Source: Streptomyces albidoflavus (GTDB taxonomy: Bacteria; Actinomycetota; Actinomycetes; Streptomycetales; Streptomycetaceae). Taken from it: a stretch of DNA of 64,000 nucleotides. The stretch's first letter is position 1. Each line of letters starts with the position of its first letter. A model generated the notes under the pieces. It made no database searches. It saw only the letters and a program-made list of their open reading frames with translations, and was not told the DNA's origin. The stretch spans positions 44,441 through 108,440 of the forward strand of contig NZ_JOII01000025.1 in assembly GCF_000719955.1 (NCBI RefSeq), given 5' to 3'. Shown here in pieces: positions 35,471 to 44,044 of the stretch. The position numbers and the translations under genes are program-made.

Positions 35471-36811
35471 TCAGCCGTGCGTCCGGAGACGGGCCTCGGT
35501 GTGGCGGTTGGCCGGTATCGGCAGGCCGAGGTGGCCGCGCAGGGTGTCCGCCTCGTAGGCGGTGCGGAACAGGCCGCGGCGCTGGAGGAGGGGGACGACT
35601 CCGTCGACGAAGAGGTCGAGTTCCTCGGTGGTGCGGAAGGCGAGGTTGATCCCGTCGAAGGTGCCGGCGTCGAACCACCGCTCGATCGCGTCGGCGACGG
35701 TGTCCGGCGCTCCGACGAAGGGGGACGCGCGGAAGGCGTTGACCGACTCGGCGACCTGTCGCAGGGTCAGGCTCTCAGCCTTCGCCCGGTCGATGATCTT
35801 GGCGGCGGCGGTCCGGCCGCCCTTCTCCGCCAGGTGCGCGACGTTGGGGAAGGGCGCGTCGAGGTCGTGGACGCTGAAGTCGTGCGCGCCGAACGAGCGG
35901 CCGAGCAGGGCGAGGTTGCGGCCGAGGTCGTTGTCCTCCTCGAAGATCTCGCGTTCCCGCCGCCGTGCCTTCTCGTCGGTGGCGGCGACGACCGGCCCGC
36001 CGTGGATGAAGATCTTGATGTGCTCGGGGTCGCGGCCGTAGGCGGCGGTGCGCTTCTTGATGTCGGCGTAGTACTCCTGGGCCTGTTCCAGTGAGCCGCC
36101 CGGGGCGTAGATGCCCTCGGCGACGCGGGCGGCGAGGTCGCGGCCCTCCTCGGAGACCCCGGCCTGGAAGATGACGGGCTGCCCCTGGGGCGAGCGGGAG
36201 AGGTTGAGCGGGCCGGCGACCCGGAAGTGCTCACCGACGTGGTCGAGGGCGTGCAGCTTGTCCGGGTCGAGGAAGACGCCGCGCGCCACGTCGGCGGGGA
36301 AGGCGTCGTCCTCGTAGGAGTCCCAGAGCCCGCGGGCCACCTGGACGAACTCCAGGGCCCGGCCGTAGCGGGTGGCGTAGTCGAGGTGTTCGTCCAGGCC
36401 GTAGTTGCGGGAGGTGCCGGTGTCGAAGCTGGTGACGACGTTCCAGCCGGCGCGGCCGCCGCTGATGTGGTCGAGCGAGGCGAAGCGGCGGGCGAGATTG
36501 AAGGGCGAGTTGTAGGTCGAGCTGGCGGTGCCGACCAGACCGACGTGGCGGGTGTGGGTGGCGACCGCCGAGAGCAGGGTGAGGGGTTCCAGGCGGTTGA
36601 GGTAGTGGGCCGGGTAGGTGGCGTTGATGAACTGGCTGTCGACGATGAACAGCGCGTCGAAGAGGGCGTGTTCGGCAGCCTTGGCCTGGTGGATGTAGTA
36701 GTCGATGTCGATGCTGGCGTTCTTCGCGACGCGCGGGTCCTTCCAGAGTCCGTGCTGGCCGGGGCCGCCGACGCCGTAGGGGTGCAGGGCGAGGTGGAGC
36801 TTGCGGGACAT
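35471..36811 (-). CDS. LLM-class flavin-dependent monooxygenase (NtaA/SnaA/DszA family)
   Basis: A 446-residue bacterial luciferase-fold enzyme. SRKLHLALHPYGVGGPGQHGLWKDP, ARRFASLDHISGGRAGWNVVTSFDTGTSRNYG and the C-terminal GTFDGINLAFRTTEELDLFVDGVVPLLQRRGLFRTAYEADTLRGHLGLP are typical of the NtaA/SnaA/DszA branch. Enzymes of this group use free FMNH2 and O2 to attack sulfones, nitrilotriacetate and related compounds. The reductase in the same operon should supply FMNH2. It probably releases sulfur from an organosulfur compound taken up by the ABC importer. Confidence 0.9.
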   Translation of the reverse strand: MSRKLHLALHPYGVGGPGQHGLWKDPRVAKNASIDIDYYIHQAKAAEHALFDALFIVDSQFINATYPAHYLNRLEPLTLLSAVATHTRHVGLVGTASSTYNSPFNLARRFASLDHISGGRAGWNVVTSFDTGTSRNYGLDEHLDYATRYGRALEFVQVARGLWDSYEDDAFPADVARGVFLDPDKLHALDHVGEHFRVAGPLNLSRSPQGQPVIFQAGVSEEGRDLAARVAEGIYAPGGSLEQAQEYYADIKKRTAAYGRDPEHIKIFIHGGPVVAATDEKARRREREIFEEDNDLGRNLALLGRSFGAHDFSVHDLDAPFPNVAHLAEKGGRTAAAKIIDRAKAESLTLRQVAESVNAFRASPFVGAPDTVADAIERWFDAGTFDGINLAFRTTEELDLFVDGVVPLLQRRGLFRTAYEADTLRGHLGLPIPANRHTEARLRTHG

Positions 36812-36835
36812 GGCGGGGTCCTGTCTGTCCGGGGT

Positions 36836-37708
36836 TCAGTGGGAGAGGTCGGTCAACTGGGCGCGCAGTGCCTCGCGTCCGGCGCGGTCCGTGCGGGCGC
36901 CGTGCAGGGTGGGCGCCGAGCTGACGAGGAGGCGGGTGTAGGCGTGACGGGGCCGGTTGACCACGTCCGCGGAGGGGCCTGACTCGACCAGCTCGCCCTG
37001 GTACAGCACGGCCGTGCGGTCGGCGACACCGACGACCGAGCCGAGGTCGTGCGAGATGAGGACGAGGGCGGTGCCGCGGGCCCGCAGGTCCTTGAGGATC
37101 TCCAGGACCTGTACGCGGTTGGCGGAGTCCAGGGCGCTGACCGGCTCGTCGAGGATGACCAGGCGCGGCTCGGTGACCAGGGCCCGGGCGACGGCGACCC
37201 GCTGGCGCTGGCCGCCGGAGAGTTCGCCGGGCAGCCGGTCGAGCAGTTCGGCGGACAGGCGGACCTGGTCGAGGAAGGCCCGGGCCCGTTCGGCGGCCTC
37301 GGCGGCGGTGACGCCCTGGACGAGCAGGGGTTCGGTCAGGGACTCGGCGACGGTACGGTCGGGGTCGAGGCTGCGCAGCGGGTCCTGGAAGACGTACTGC
37401 ACGACGCCGCTGCGGCGCAGGCGGCGCCACTGCCGCCGGCTGTGGCCGCGGGTCTCCTCGCCGTCGATGACGACCGACCCGGCGGCGGCCGGGACGAGGC
37501 CGAGGACGGCGCGGGCGAAGGTGGACTTGCCCGAGCCGGTCTCGCCGATCAGGCCGAGGGTCTCGCCGGGGCCGACGTCGAGGGAGACGCCCCGCAGGAC
37601 CGGGGGGCGGCGGCGCCCGTAGCGCACCTCCAGGCCGGTCACCTCCAGGACCGGGCGCGGGGCGGTCCTGGCTTCCGCCGGCGGGGCCGGGGGCTGTTCG
37701 GCGCTCAC
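36836..37708 (-). CDS. Oligopeptide-type ABC importer ATP-binding protein (DppF-like)
   Basis: A 290-residue ATPase beginning at GTG 37708, fixed by the GTGA overlap with the preceding gene. Walker A GETGSGKST, signature LSGGQRQRVAVARAL, Walker B LVILDEPVSALD, and a short DppF-like C-terminal extension (RPRHAYTRLLVSSAP). With its partner it drives the importer of the sulfur operon. Confidence 0.9.
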   Translation of the reverse strand: MSAEQPPAPPAEARTAPRPVLEVTGLEVRYGRRRPPVLRGVSLDVGPGETLGLIGETGSGKSTFARAVLGLVPAAAGSVVIDGEETRGHSRRQWRRLRRSGVVQYVFQDPLRSLDPDRTVAESLTEPLLVQGVTAAEAAERARAFLDQVRLSAELLDRLPGELSGGQRQRVAVARALVTEPRLVILDEPVSALDSANRVQVLEILKDLRARGTALVLISHDLGSVVGVADRTAVLYQGELVESGPSADVVNRPRHAYTRLLVSSAPTLHGARTDRAGREALRAQLTDLSH

Positions 37709-38604
37709 CGTGCCGTCTCCTTCGGGGTGAGGAACTTCTCCAGTCCGTAGCTCTCGTGCTCGCTGATCAGCAGCCGTGTGTAGGCGTGGCGCGGGGCGTG
37801 GAGGACGGTGCGGGTCGGGCCCTGCTCGACGACCTCGCCCTGCCGCATGACGAGCACCTCGTCGCAGAGCTGGGCGACGACCGCCAGGTCGTGGGAGACG
37901 ACGACGAGGGCCAGACCGGTGCGCTCGCGCAGGTCGGCGAGGAGATCGAGGATCTCGGCCTGCACGGTGACGTCGAGGGCGGTGGTGGCCTCGTCGGCGA
38001 TCAGGACGCGAGGCTCGGCGGCGACGGCCGCGGCGATGAGGACGCGTTGCAGCATGCCGCCGGAGAGTTCGTGCGGGTACTGGCGGGCGACCACTTCGGC
38101 GTCCCGCAGCCGTACCGCCCGCAGCAGTTCCACCGCTTGCGCGCGGGCGGCCCGCCGCCGCAGTCCGAGCTTGACGCGGACCACTTCGGCGAGTTGGGCG
38201 CCGACCGGGATCGACGGGTTGAGGTAGGAGGCGGGGTCCTGGAAGACGGCGCTGATGGTGGAGCCGCGCAGGGCCGTCCACCGGCGCGTGGTCAGCCCGG
38301 CGACGTCGGTGCCGGCGATCTCGACGCTGCCCCCGGTCACCGCGAAGTGGTCGGGGAGGATGCCCAGCGCGGCACGGCAGGTCAGGGTCTTGCCGCTGCC
38401 GGACTCGCCGACGATGCCGACGGTCCGGCCCGGGGTGAGCGTGAAGCTCACCCCGTGGACGATCTCCCGGTCCTGGGCCAGGTCGCTGATGCGCAGGTCG
38501 CGTACGAGGAGGGCAGGGGGTGCGGTGGCGGACCCGGGTGCGGGCGCGGGGGCCGGCGCGAGGGCCGTGTTCCCCGTGGTGCTCCGGTGGGACGGGGCGG
38601 TCAT
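37705..38604 (-). CDS. Oligopeptide-type ABC importer ATP-binding protein (DppD-like)
   Basis: A 299-residue ATPase with an Ala/Pro-rich N-terminal tail of about 30 residues. Walker A GESGSGKTL, Q-loop SAVFQDPASYLNPSIPVG, signature LSGGMLQRVLIAAAV, Walker B VLIADEATTALD. The start overlaps the permease stop (ATGA). The usual cysteine-rich OppD C-terminus is absent. Confidence 0.9.
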   Translation of the reverse strand: MTAPSHRSTTGNTALAPAPAPAPGSATAPPALLVRDLRISDLAQDREIVHGVSFTLTPGRTVGIVGESGSGKTLTCRAALGILPDHFAVTGGSVEIAGTDVAGLTTRRWTALRGSTISAVFQDPASYLNPSIPVGAQLAEVVRVKLGLRRRAARAQAVELLRAVRLRDAEVVARQYPHELSGGMLQRVLIAAAVAAEPRVLIADEATTALDVTVQAEILDLLADLRERTGLALVVVSHDLAVVAQLCDEVLVMRQGEVVEQGPTRTVLHAPRHAYTRLLISEHESYGLEKFLTPKETAR

Positions 38605-39491
38605 GAGGCACCTCCGGTGGGAGCGGGTGCGGTCCTGGCGAGGTGGTGGGCGCGCGCCTTGCGGTCGTTGTCCAGCGCCCGGCCCGCCTGGCCATAGACG
38701 TCGCGGATGGCGTCGGCGAGCAGGTTGCAGGCCCAGACGGTGATCATGATGAGCAGCGCGGGCGCGAGGGGGCCCCACGGGCGCTGGTCGAGGTAGCCGA
38801 GGTCGGAGGCGAGCAGCCCACCCCAGGTGGGAGCGGGTGGCTGCACCCCGATGCCGAGGAAGGTGAGGCTGGAGACGATGACGAAGCCGGTGCCGACGGT
38901 CTGGGCGAGCGCAACGGCGATCGGCGGGAGCACCTTGCCCCACACGTGCTTGCGTACGGTCCAGCCGAGGGAGGCGCCGGAGATGAGCGCCGCCTCCACG
39001 TACGGTGCGCGGGCCACCGCGAGTGTCGCGGCCCGGGAGACCCGGTAGAAGAGCGGGGAGACCAGGACCCCGGTGACCAGCATGGCCTGGGTGAGGCCGT
39101 TGCCGAGCAGGGCGATCACGGCGACGGCGAAGAGGAGGAAGGGCAGGGCCACCAGGGTGTCGGTGAGCCGGAGGGTGACCCACTCGAAGGTCCGGCCCAG
39201 GTAGACGGAGAGGATGCCCGGCAGCGTGCCGACCACCAGCGCGGTGACGGCGACTTCGAGCGAGCCGAGCACGCTGACGCGGGAACCGTCGAGCAGCCGG
39301 CTCAGCACGTCCCGGCCGAGGTAGTCGGTGCCCAGCCAGTGCGCGCCGGAGGCGGTGGCCAGGGCGTTGTCGCTGCCGGCCAGCGGGTTCTGCGGGGCGA
39401 GCAGCGGGCCCAGCAGGGCGAGCAGCGCGATCACCAGGAGGACGGCGACGGCGATACGGCCGGAGGTGAGGGCGAGGACGCGGCGCACCAT
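38601..39491 (-). CDS. Oligopeptide-type ABC importer permease (DppC-like)
   Basis: A 296-residue permease. GRIAVAVLLVIALLALLGPLLAPQ is the first helix, HWLGTDYLGRDVLSRLLDGSRVSVLGSL the DppC-family motif, and YVEAALISGASLGWTVRKHVWGKVLPPI the EAA loop. It pairs with the DppB-like protein encoded 3 nt upstream. Confidence 0.9.
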   Translation of the reverse strand: MVRRVLALTSGRIAVAVLLVIALLALLGPLLAPQNPLAGSDNALATASGAHWLGTDYLGRDVLSRLLDGSRVSVLGSLEVAVTALVVGTLPGILSVYLGRTFEWVTLRLTDTLVALPFLLFAVAVIALLGNGLTQAMLVTGVLVSPLFYRVSRAATLAVARAPYVEAALISGASLGWTVRKHVWGKVLPPIAVALAQTVGTGFVIVSSLTFLGIGVQPPAPTWGGLLASDLGYLDQRPWGPLAPALLIMITVWACNLLADAIRDVYGQAGRALDNDRKARAHHLARTAPAPTGGAS

Positions 39492-39494
39492 GGT

Positions 39495-40520
39495 TCACAC
39501 TCCTCGCTGGGAGGCCGGTGTCACCCGGGCCAGCATCAGGTTGACGACGAGGTTGAAGGTGACGACCAGGACGATCGACACCACGAGGACGCCCTGCACC
39601 GCCGGCACGTCGCCGGTCTGCGCGGAGTCGTTGGCGAACCGGCCGAAGCCCTGGAGTCCGAAGATCCACTCGGTCACGACGGAGGCGCCGACCAGTGCGG
39701 GGAACTTCAGCCCCAGCGTGGCGAGGGCCGGGCCGATGCCGTTGCGCAGGACGTGGGTGAAGAAGACCCGGCGGGGGCTGAGGCCCCGTACGAGGGCGCC
39801 CGTCACGTAGTTCTCCCGGTAGGCGGCGATCAGGCTGGAACGCAGCTGGCGGGCGACGTCGGCGACGACGTCGAGGCTGAGGGCGAGCGCCGGGAGGGTG
39901 ATGTGGGCGAGCCAGGGGCCGATGCCCTGCTCGGCGGGGGCGTACCCGGCCGAGGGGAAGAGGCCGAGCCCGACGGCGAAGACGGTGACCAGGAGGATGC
40001 CGACGACGAAGGCGGGCATCACCGAGATCACGGTGACGAAGCCGGTGACGGACCGGTCGAGCCAGGTGGCCGGGCGCAGGGCGGCCGCGGTGCCGAGGGC
40101 GAAGCCCGCCACCACGCCGATGAGCAGGGCGAACAGAGCGATCGACAGGCTCACCGAGAGGCCGAGGCCGATGAGGGTGGAGATGTCGGCGCCGTTGGTC
40201 CAGCTGGTGCCGAGGTCGCCGCGGAGCACCCCGGCGAACCAGTCCCCGTACTGGACGAGGAAGGGCCGGTCGAGGCCCCACTCGGCCTCGACCTGCGCGA
40301 CGGCCTGCGGTGTGGCGCTCTCGCCGAGCTGGATGCGGGCCGGGCTGAGCCCGCTCAGGGAGCGCAGCGCGAAGGTCACGAAGGTCGCGACCAGGAAGAC
40401 GGGCACGAAGACCGCGACGGAGCGGCCGACGATGGCCACCCCACGGGCCACCGTCCGCCCGGCCCTGGTCCCGGTGACTCCGCGGTGCCACCCGGGGGCG
40501 GGGGGCGCGGTCGTCGTCAT
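39495..40520 (-). CDS. Oligopeptide-type ABC importer permease (DppB-like)
   Basis: A 341-residue permease. The first helix VGRSVAVFVPVFLVATFVTFALRSL, the segment ARIQLGESATPQAVAQVEAEWGLDRPFLVQYGDWFAGVLRGDLGTSW, and the EAA loop YVTGALVRGLSPRRVFFTHVLRNGIGPAL are as in DppB proteins. It follows the binding-protein gene by 25 nt. Confidence 0.9.
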   Translation of the reverse strand: MTTTAPPAPGWHRGVTGTRAGRTVARGVAIVGRSVAVFVPVFLVATFVTFALRSLSGLSPARIQLGESATPQAVAQVEAEWGLDRPFLVQYGDWFAGVLRGDLGTSWTNGADISTLIGLGLSVSLSIALFALLIGVVAGFALGTAAALRPATWLDRSVTGFVTVISVMPAFVVGILLVTVFAVGLGLFPSAGYAPAEQGIGPWLAHITLPALALSLDVVADVARQLRSSLIAAYRENYVTGALVRGLSPRRVFFTHVLRNGIGPALATLGLKFPALVGASVVTEWIFGLQGFGRFANDSAQTGDVPAVQGVLVVSIVLVVTFNLVVNLMLARVTPASQRGV

Positions 40521-40545
40521 GGGAAGTCCCTCCTCTCCGCGGGCT

Positions 40546-42120
40546 TCAGTTCCCGGCGATCTTCACGCCGGTCCAGTCGATGTGCGCCGGATTGGCGGGC
40601 AGTCCGGACACCGACTTGCTCTTGGCGATCAGGTTCGGCGAGGAGTACGTGAAAACGAGGGCCTGGCTCTTCAGCCCGGCACGGGTCGCCTCGCGCAGCA
40701 CCTTCGGGTAGCCGGGCGCGTCCAGCGGTGTCCGGCGGACCTCGGCGACGGCGTCGGCAAACCCCTTGGGCTCGTAGGGCGAGCTGAGGTTGAGCGGGCC
40801 GTCCGGACCGAAGTGGGCGGTGAGGGTCTGCACGGCGGAGTCGCGGCCCGTGGTCGAGTAGAGGGAGAAGGCCAGGTCCTTGGCGAAGAACGGGGTGGCC
40901 CAGTTCTTGTCGATCCTGATGCCGACGGTGATCCCGACCTTGGCGAGCTGGGCCTGCACGATCTCTGCCTGCGGGTCCTCCTCCGGGATGACCAGGTCGA
41001 GCTTGATGTCGCCGGGCTCGTGTCCCGCCTCGCGCAGCAGCTTCCTGGCCTTGGCCGGGTCGTAGGGGTAGGCGTTCTCCGACTCGGGGTCGTAGGCGAC
41101 GTACCCCTTGGGGAAGGGCTGGTCGGTGGTCTCCCCGTAGCCGAAGGTCAGTTTGTCGACGAATTCCTGGCGGTTGACGGCGTGCCGTACGGCGTCGACG
41201 ACCCGGGCGTCGTCGAACGGTGCCTTGTTGATGTTGAGGCTGATGTTGGAGGCGTTGAAGCCGGGCTGGACGAAGACGTCGAGGCCGGCCTTCTTGGCGG
41301 CCTCGGCCTGGCTGGGCGCGATGTCGGCGAAGTTGTAGACGCCGGTCCGCAGGCCGGAGACGACGGTGGAGGCGTCCGGTGCCGAGGTCAGCTCGACGTC
41401 GTCGATGTGGATGTTCTCGGCGTCCCAGTAGTCCGGGTTCTTCTCCAGCACCGCCTTGGTGCCCGGGACGAGTTGCCTGAGGACGAAGGGGCCCGCGCCG
41501 ACCGGCTTCTGATCGAGGGTCGCGGGCGAGGCGGCGGCCTTGGGGCTGGCTATCTGGAGGACGCGCTGGCCGAGCAGCTGGGGGATCTGGTAGTCGACCT
41601 GGTTGAGGTGGACGGTGGCGTTCAGCCCGTCCGCCTCGACCGACTCGATGGAGGTCAGGTCGCCGAAGAGCGCCGAGTTCTTCTGCTTCTGGGCGCGTTC
41701 GACGGCGGCCTTGACGGCGGCGCCGTCGACCGGCTCGCCGTCGCTGAACGTCAGTCCGGGGCGCAGGCGGAAGGTGACCTCGTCGCCCTTGTCGTTGTAC
41801 TCCCAGCTCTCGGCGAGGTCGGGGACGGCGGCCCCCTTCTCGTCGGTGCGCGTCAACGATGCGTACACCAGGGCGAGTTCGCGGAACTGGGCGCCGCTCC
41901 CGGCCACCACCGGGTCCCAGTGCGAGGGGAAGTAGGTCGAGGTCCACTTGAGCGTGGAGCCGGCGCCCGAGGCGGCGGACGACCCGCCTCCGCAGCCGCT
42001 GAGGGTGAGGGTGAGGGAGAAGGCGGTGGCGAGAGCGGCCGCCACGACGGCGGCGCGCGGGCGGCGCGGGGCCGCGTGGGGGCGGGACACGGGAGGACGG
42101 GGGACGGCTGTTCCAGACAT
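40546..42120 (-). CDS. Substrate-binding lipoprotein of the sulfur-operon ABC importer (SBP_bac_5)
   Basis: A 524-residue lipoprotein: AAVVAAALATAFSLTLTLSGCGGGSS with acylated Cys in LSGC. The SBP_bac_5 body includes VTFRLRPGLTFSDGEPVDGAAVKAAVERA and VRHAVNRQEFVDKLTFGYGETTDQPFPKGYVAYDP. The start has AAGGAA in front. It is the first structural gene after the cysteine leader peptide, so the ligand is most likely an organosulfur compound or sulfur-containing peptide, e.g. of the glutathione/cystine type, though this is inference from context. Confidence 0.9.
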   Translation of the reverse strand: MSGTAVPRPPVSRPHAAPRRPRAAVVAAALATAFSLTLTLSGCGGGSSAASGAGSTLKWTSTYFPSHWDPVVAGSGAQFRELALVYASLTRTDEKGAAVPDLAESWEYNDKGDEVTFRLRPGLTFSDGEPVDGAAVKAAVERAQKQKNSALFGDLTSIESVEADGLNATVHLNQVDYQIPQLLGQRVLQIASPKAAASPATLDQKPVGAGPFVLRQLVPGTKAVLEKNPDYWDAENIHIDDVELTSAPDASTVVSGLRTGVYNFADIAPSQAEAAKKAGLDVFVQPGFNASNISLNINKAPFDDARVVDAVRHAVNRQEFVDKLTFGYGETTDQPFPKGYVAYDPESENAYPYDPAKARKLLREAGHEPGDIKLDLVIPEEDPQAEIVQAQLAKVGITVGIRIDKNWATPFFAKDLAFSLYSTTGRDSAVQTLTAHFGPDGPLNLSSPYEPKGFADAVAEVRRTPLDAPGYPKVLREATRAGLKSQALVFTYSSPNLIAKSKSVSGLPANPAHIDWTGVKIAGN

Positions 42121-42423
42121 CTCGTTCCTTCTTCGGCATGGCGGAGCCCGCGACGGCGGGCCCGGGCGGGCCGGGAGAGGTGGCTCACGCCCCGTCCGGA
42201 CGGAGCCGTGCGCGACCGCGGGTGCGGTTCGCGGTGGCGTACCACCCCGGCGGCACGCGCGGCGGCGCGTCCGTCGGGGCCGTCCGGAAGGAGGGCGGGG
42301 AAAGGGGGGTGCCGGGGAAGAGGGGCCGCTCGGGATCGGCGGGCCTGCTCGGCGGGAGCGGCGGGACGGGGGGCCGCCCGAGGGGCGGGCGTCGGCGGCC
42401 GTCCGGCCGGAAGGTGCTGTCGG
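42121..42423 (-). promoter_or_regulatory. Leader region between leader peptide and importer genes (attenuator candidate)
   Basis: About 300 nt without a gene, very GC-rich. Several short stems are visible, for example GCCCGC-CGTC-GCGGGC directly before the ribosome-binding site of the binding-protein gene. Alternative folding could not be computed, so the attenuation mechanism (transcription or translation) is undecided. Confidence 0.4.
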
Positions 42424-42498
42424 TCAGCGACAGAGGGCGCTGGAGGTGCGCCGCAGGTCCACGTAGCGGCACACCACGCCGGGGTGCGTCGTGAGCAT
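42424..42498 (-). CDS. Cysteine-responsive leader peptide (24 aa)
   Basis: The peptide is MLTTHPGVVCRYVDLRRT followed by SSALCR and a stop. The VDLRRxxS...CR ending is the hallmark of the short leader peptides found ahead of sulfur-assimilation genes in actinomycetes. Two cysteine codons, one near the end, allow a ribosome to stall when Cys-tRNA is scarce. The promoter -10 is so near the ATG that the message should begin at the start codon. Its presence marks the downstream operon as a sulfur-starvation unit. Confidence 0.82.
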   Translation of the reverse strand: MLTTHPGVVCRYVDLRRTSSALCR

Positions 42499-42504
42499 GG
42501 GAGC

Positions 42505-42551
42505 ATCTTGTCGCCGGTGGCACCCGAAGTCAATCGACACCTTTTGGTGTC
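42505..42551 (-). promoter_or_regulatory. Promoter and 16-bp inverted-repeat operator of the sulfur operon
   Basis: On the minus strand TTGACT (42533-42528), exactly 17 nt, then CAAGAT (42510-42505) 6 nt before the leader peptide ATG. Two bp upstream of the -35 is the perfect repeat GACACC-TTTT-GGTGTC (42536-42551). A very similar sequence overlaps the -35 of the divergent cupin gene at 44045-44060. Confidence 0.65.
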
Positions 42552-42581
42552 TCATTCGGTGGGACGGCACTCCGCCGCTGG

Positions 42582-43514
42582 TCAAGCGCGGTTCGCAGCA
42601 CGGCCGTCGACCGTGCGGGCGACGGCTGGATGGCCGGGGGCCTCCTCGGGGCACAGCCACACCGGGCCGTTCCCCGTCGTCACCTGGACCGCCTCCGGCG
42701 GGGGCCAGGCGCCCTCCCCCAGGAGCCGGCGCTCGGGGTCGGTGAGGCTCCCGTACCTGCTCAGCGCGGCGGCCGGCGACGGCGGTGCGGGCGCGGCGTC
42801 GAGCACACCGGGGCACAGCTCCTCGGCCGCCGCGGTGTACTCCCCCAACTCCCGCCAGCCCGGCACCAGTCGGCGGGCGTCGCCGGAACGCAGCAGCAGG
42901 GTCGGCAGTGCGTACCGGTGGCCGCCGTCCGCGGTCTCCTTGGCGGTTCCCGGATGCGGGGAGCCGCCGGGTTCCGCCCACGCCTCGGGCAGCGGGCGCC
43001 GGGTCTCGGCGGCGTCGGCCCGCACCCGCTCCCGCACCTCGTCCGAGGCCGCGTCCGAGGCCAGTCGCACCGGGTCCAGCCCGGGCACGCCCCGGACCAC
43101 GGACAGGGCCAGCGGCAGGGTGTCCGCGGGCTCGCCCAGGACGAAGACGGACTCCCGCAGGCGCCGCAGCACCCGCTCCGCCGTCCCCTCCCCCTGGAGT
43201 TCGGCCGCCTTGGCCACCAGCGAGGAGGGCCACGAGCAGGCCGCCACCCGCGCCAGCGACCGGGCGTGGGGCGCCCCGGTGTGCCGGCTGATCCCGGCGA
43301 CGTGGCGCGCGTACCAGGCCGTCTCCGCCGCCGGGTCCGGGGGCGCGTCGTCCTCGTCGGTGAAGAGCAGACCGTAGACCCGGCGCCAGTTCGCCCGGCC
43401 CGCCAGCAGCGCGCGCAGCCGCCGGAAGGCGGGGTCGGAGCCCCAGGCCCAGGGGCACATCGGGTCGGTGTACTCGACGACCTCCAGGGCCGGCCGGGCC
43501 GGGGCCGCCCTCAC
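42582..43514 (-). CDS. DsbA-family (FrnE-like) thioredoxin-fold protein
   Basis: A 310-residue protein starting at GTG 43514, overlapping the Rrf2 stop by 4 nt. It begins ALEVVEYTDPMCPWAWGSDPAFRRLRALL, the DsbA/FrnE entry, but the active-site place reads C-P-W-A, with only one cysteine. LPTLLLRSGDARRLVPGW holds the conserved cis-Pro. A one-cysteine form argues against dithiol oxidase activity; it may bind a thiol or partner protein. No signal peptide, so it is cytoplasmic. Co-translation with the regulator suggests a sensory or accessory role. Confidence 0.8.
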   Translation of the reverse strand: MRAAPARPALEVVEYTDPMCPWAWGSDPAFRRLRALLAGRANWRRVYGLLFTDEDDAPPDPAAETAWYARHVAGISRHTGAPHARSLARVAACSWPSSLVAKAAELQGEGTAERVLRRLRESVFVLGEPADTLPLALSVVRGVPGLDPVRLASDAASDEVRERVRADAAETRRPLPEAWAEPGGSPHPGTAKETADGGHRYALPTLLLRSGDARRLVPGWRELGEYTAAAEELCPGVLDAAPAPPSPAAALSRYGSLTDPERRLLGEGAWPPPEAVQVTTGNGPVWLCPEEAPGHPAVARTVDGRAANRA

Positions 43515-43954
43515 GAGGCCCCCCGTCCGGCCGGCGTCCGCACCGCCTCGTCCGCGAGCAGCGAGGTCAGCGTGACCCCCTGGAGGATGCCGGCGGCCGC
43601 GGACTCCACACGGCGCCAGACCTCGGGCAGGCCCGCCCCGGCCCCCGGATAGGCGAGTCCGCTCACGGATTCGCCGCGCAGGGTGAGCAGTTCGCCGTCG
43701 ATCGCGCGGGAGACGTCCAGCAGCGTGATCCGGTCGGCCGGCCGCCCCAGCCAGTACCCGCCCTCGCACCCGCGCTGGCTGCGCACCAGCCCGGCCTTGC
43801 GCAACTCCCCCACCACGGATTTCAGGAACCGGAACGGGATTCCCTGCGAGGAGGCGATCGACTCGCAGGTGAGCGGACGGGCGGGCTCGCGGGCGAGTTC
43901 CAGCAGGGCGCGCGTGGCGTAGTCAGCTTTCGCCGAGATATGCATGACGCTCAT
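43511..43954 (-). CDS. Rrf2-family transcriptional regulator, no Fe-S cysteines (CymR-like)
   Basis: A 147-residue regulator; ATG 43945 is an alternative start three codons in. MHISAKADYATRALLELAREPARPLTCESIASSQGIPFRFLKSVVGELRKAGLVRSQRGCEGGYWLGRPADRITLLDVSRAIDG is the Rrf2 winged helix with dimerisation helix. The two cysteines are in the DNA-binding part; the three-cysteine cluster loop of IscR/NsrR/RirA is missing, so it should not carry an Fe-S cluster. CymR, a cysteine-metabolism repressor, also lacks it. Likely targets are the adjacent sulfur operon and the cupin gene. Confidence 0.9.
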   Translation of the reverse strand: MSVMHISAKADYATRALLELAREPARPLTCESIASSQGIPFRFLKSVVGELRKAGLVRSQRGCEGGYWLGRPADRITLLDVSRAIDGELLTLRGESVSGLAYPGAGAGLPEVWRRVESAAAGILQGVTLTSLLADEAVRTPAGRGAS

Positions 43955-44044
43955 GATGCCGGAGACGCCCGGCGGCGGGCGAGGGACCGCAAGGAGGAGC
44001 CGGGCCGTTCGTTGCGGCGGTTTTGCCGCAGGTGAACGACAAAG

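Noticed and set aside
42336..42424. CRISPR-like or direct-repeat array in the GC-rich sulfur-operon leader
   Set aside because: The short G/C-rich similarities have no constant unit length or spacing.
39898..43377. 1159-codon plus-strand frame
   Set aside because: It runs antisense through permease, binding protein, leader and DsbA-like genes and has no family character; the minus-strand genes have clear motifs.
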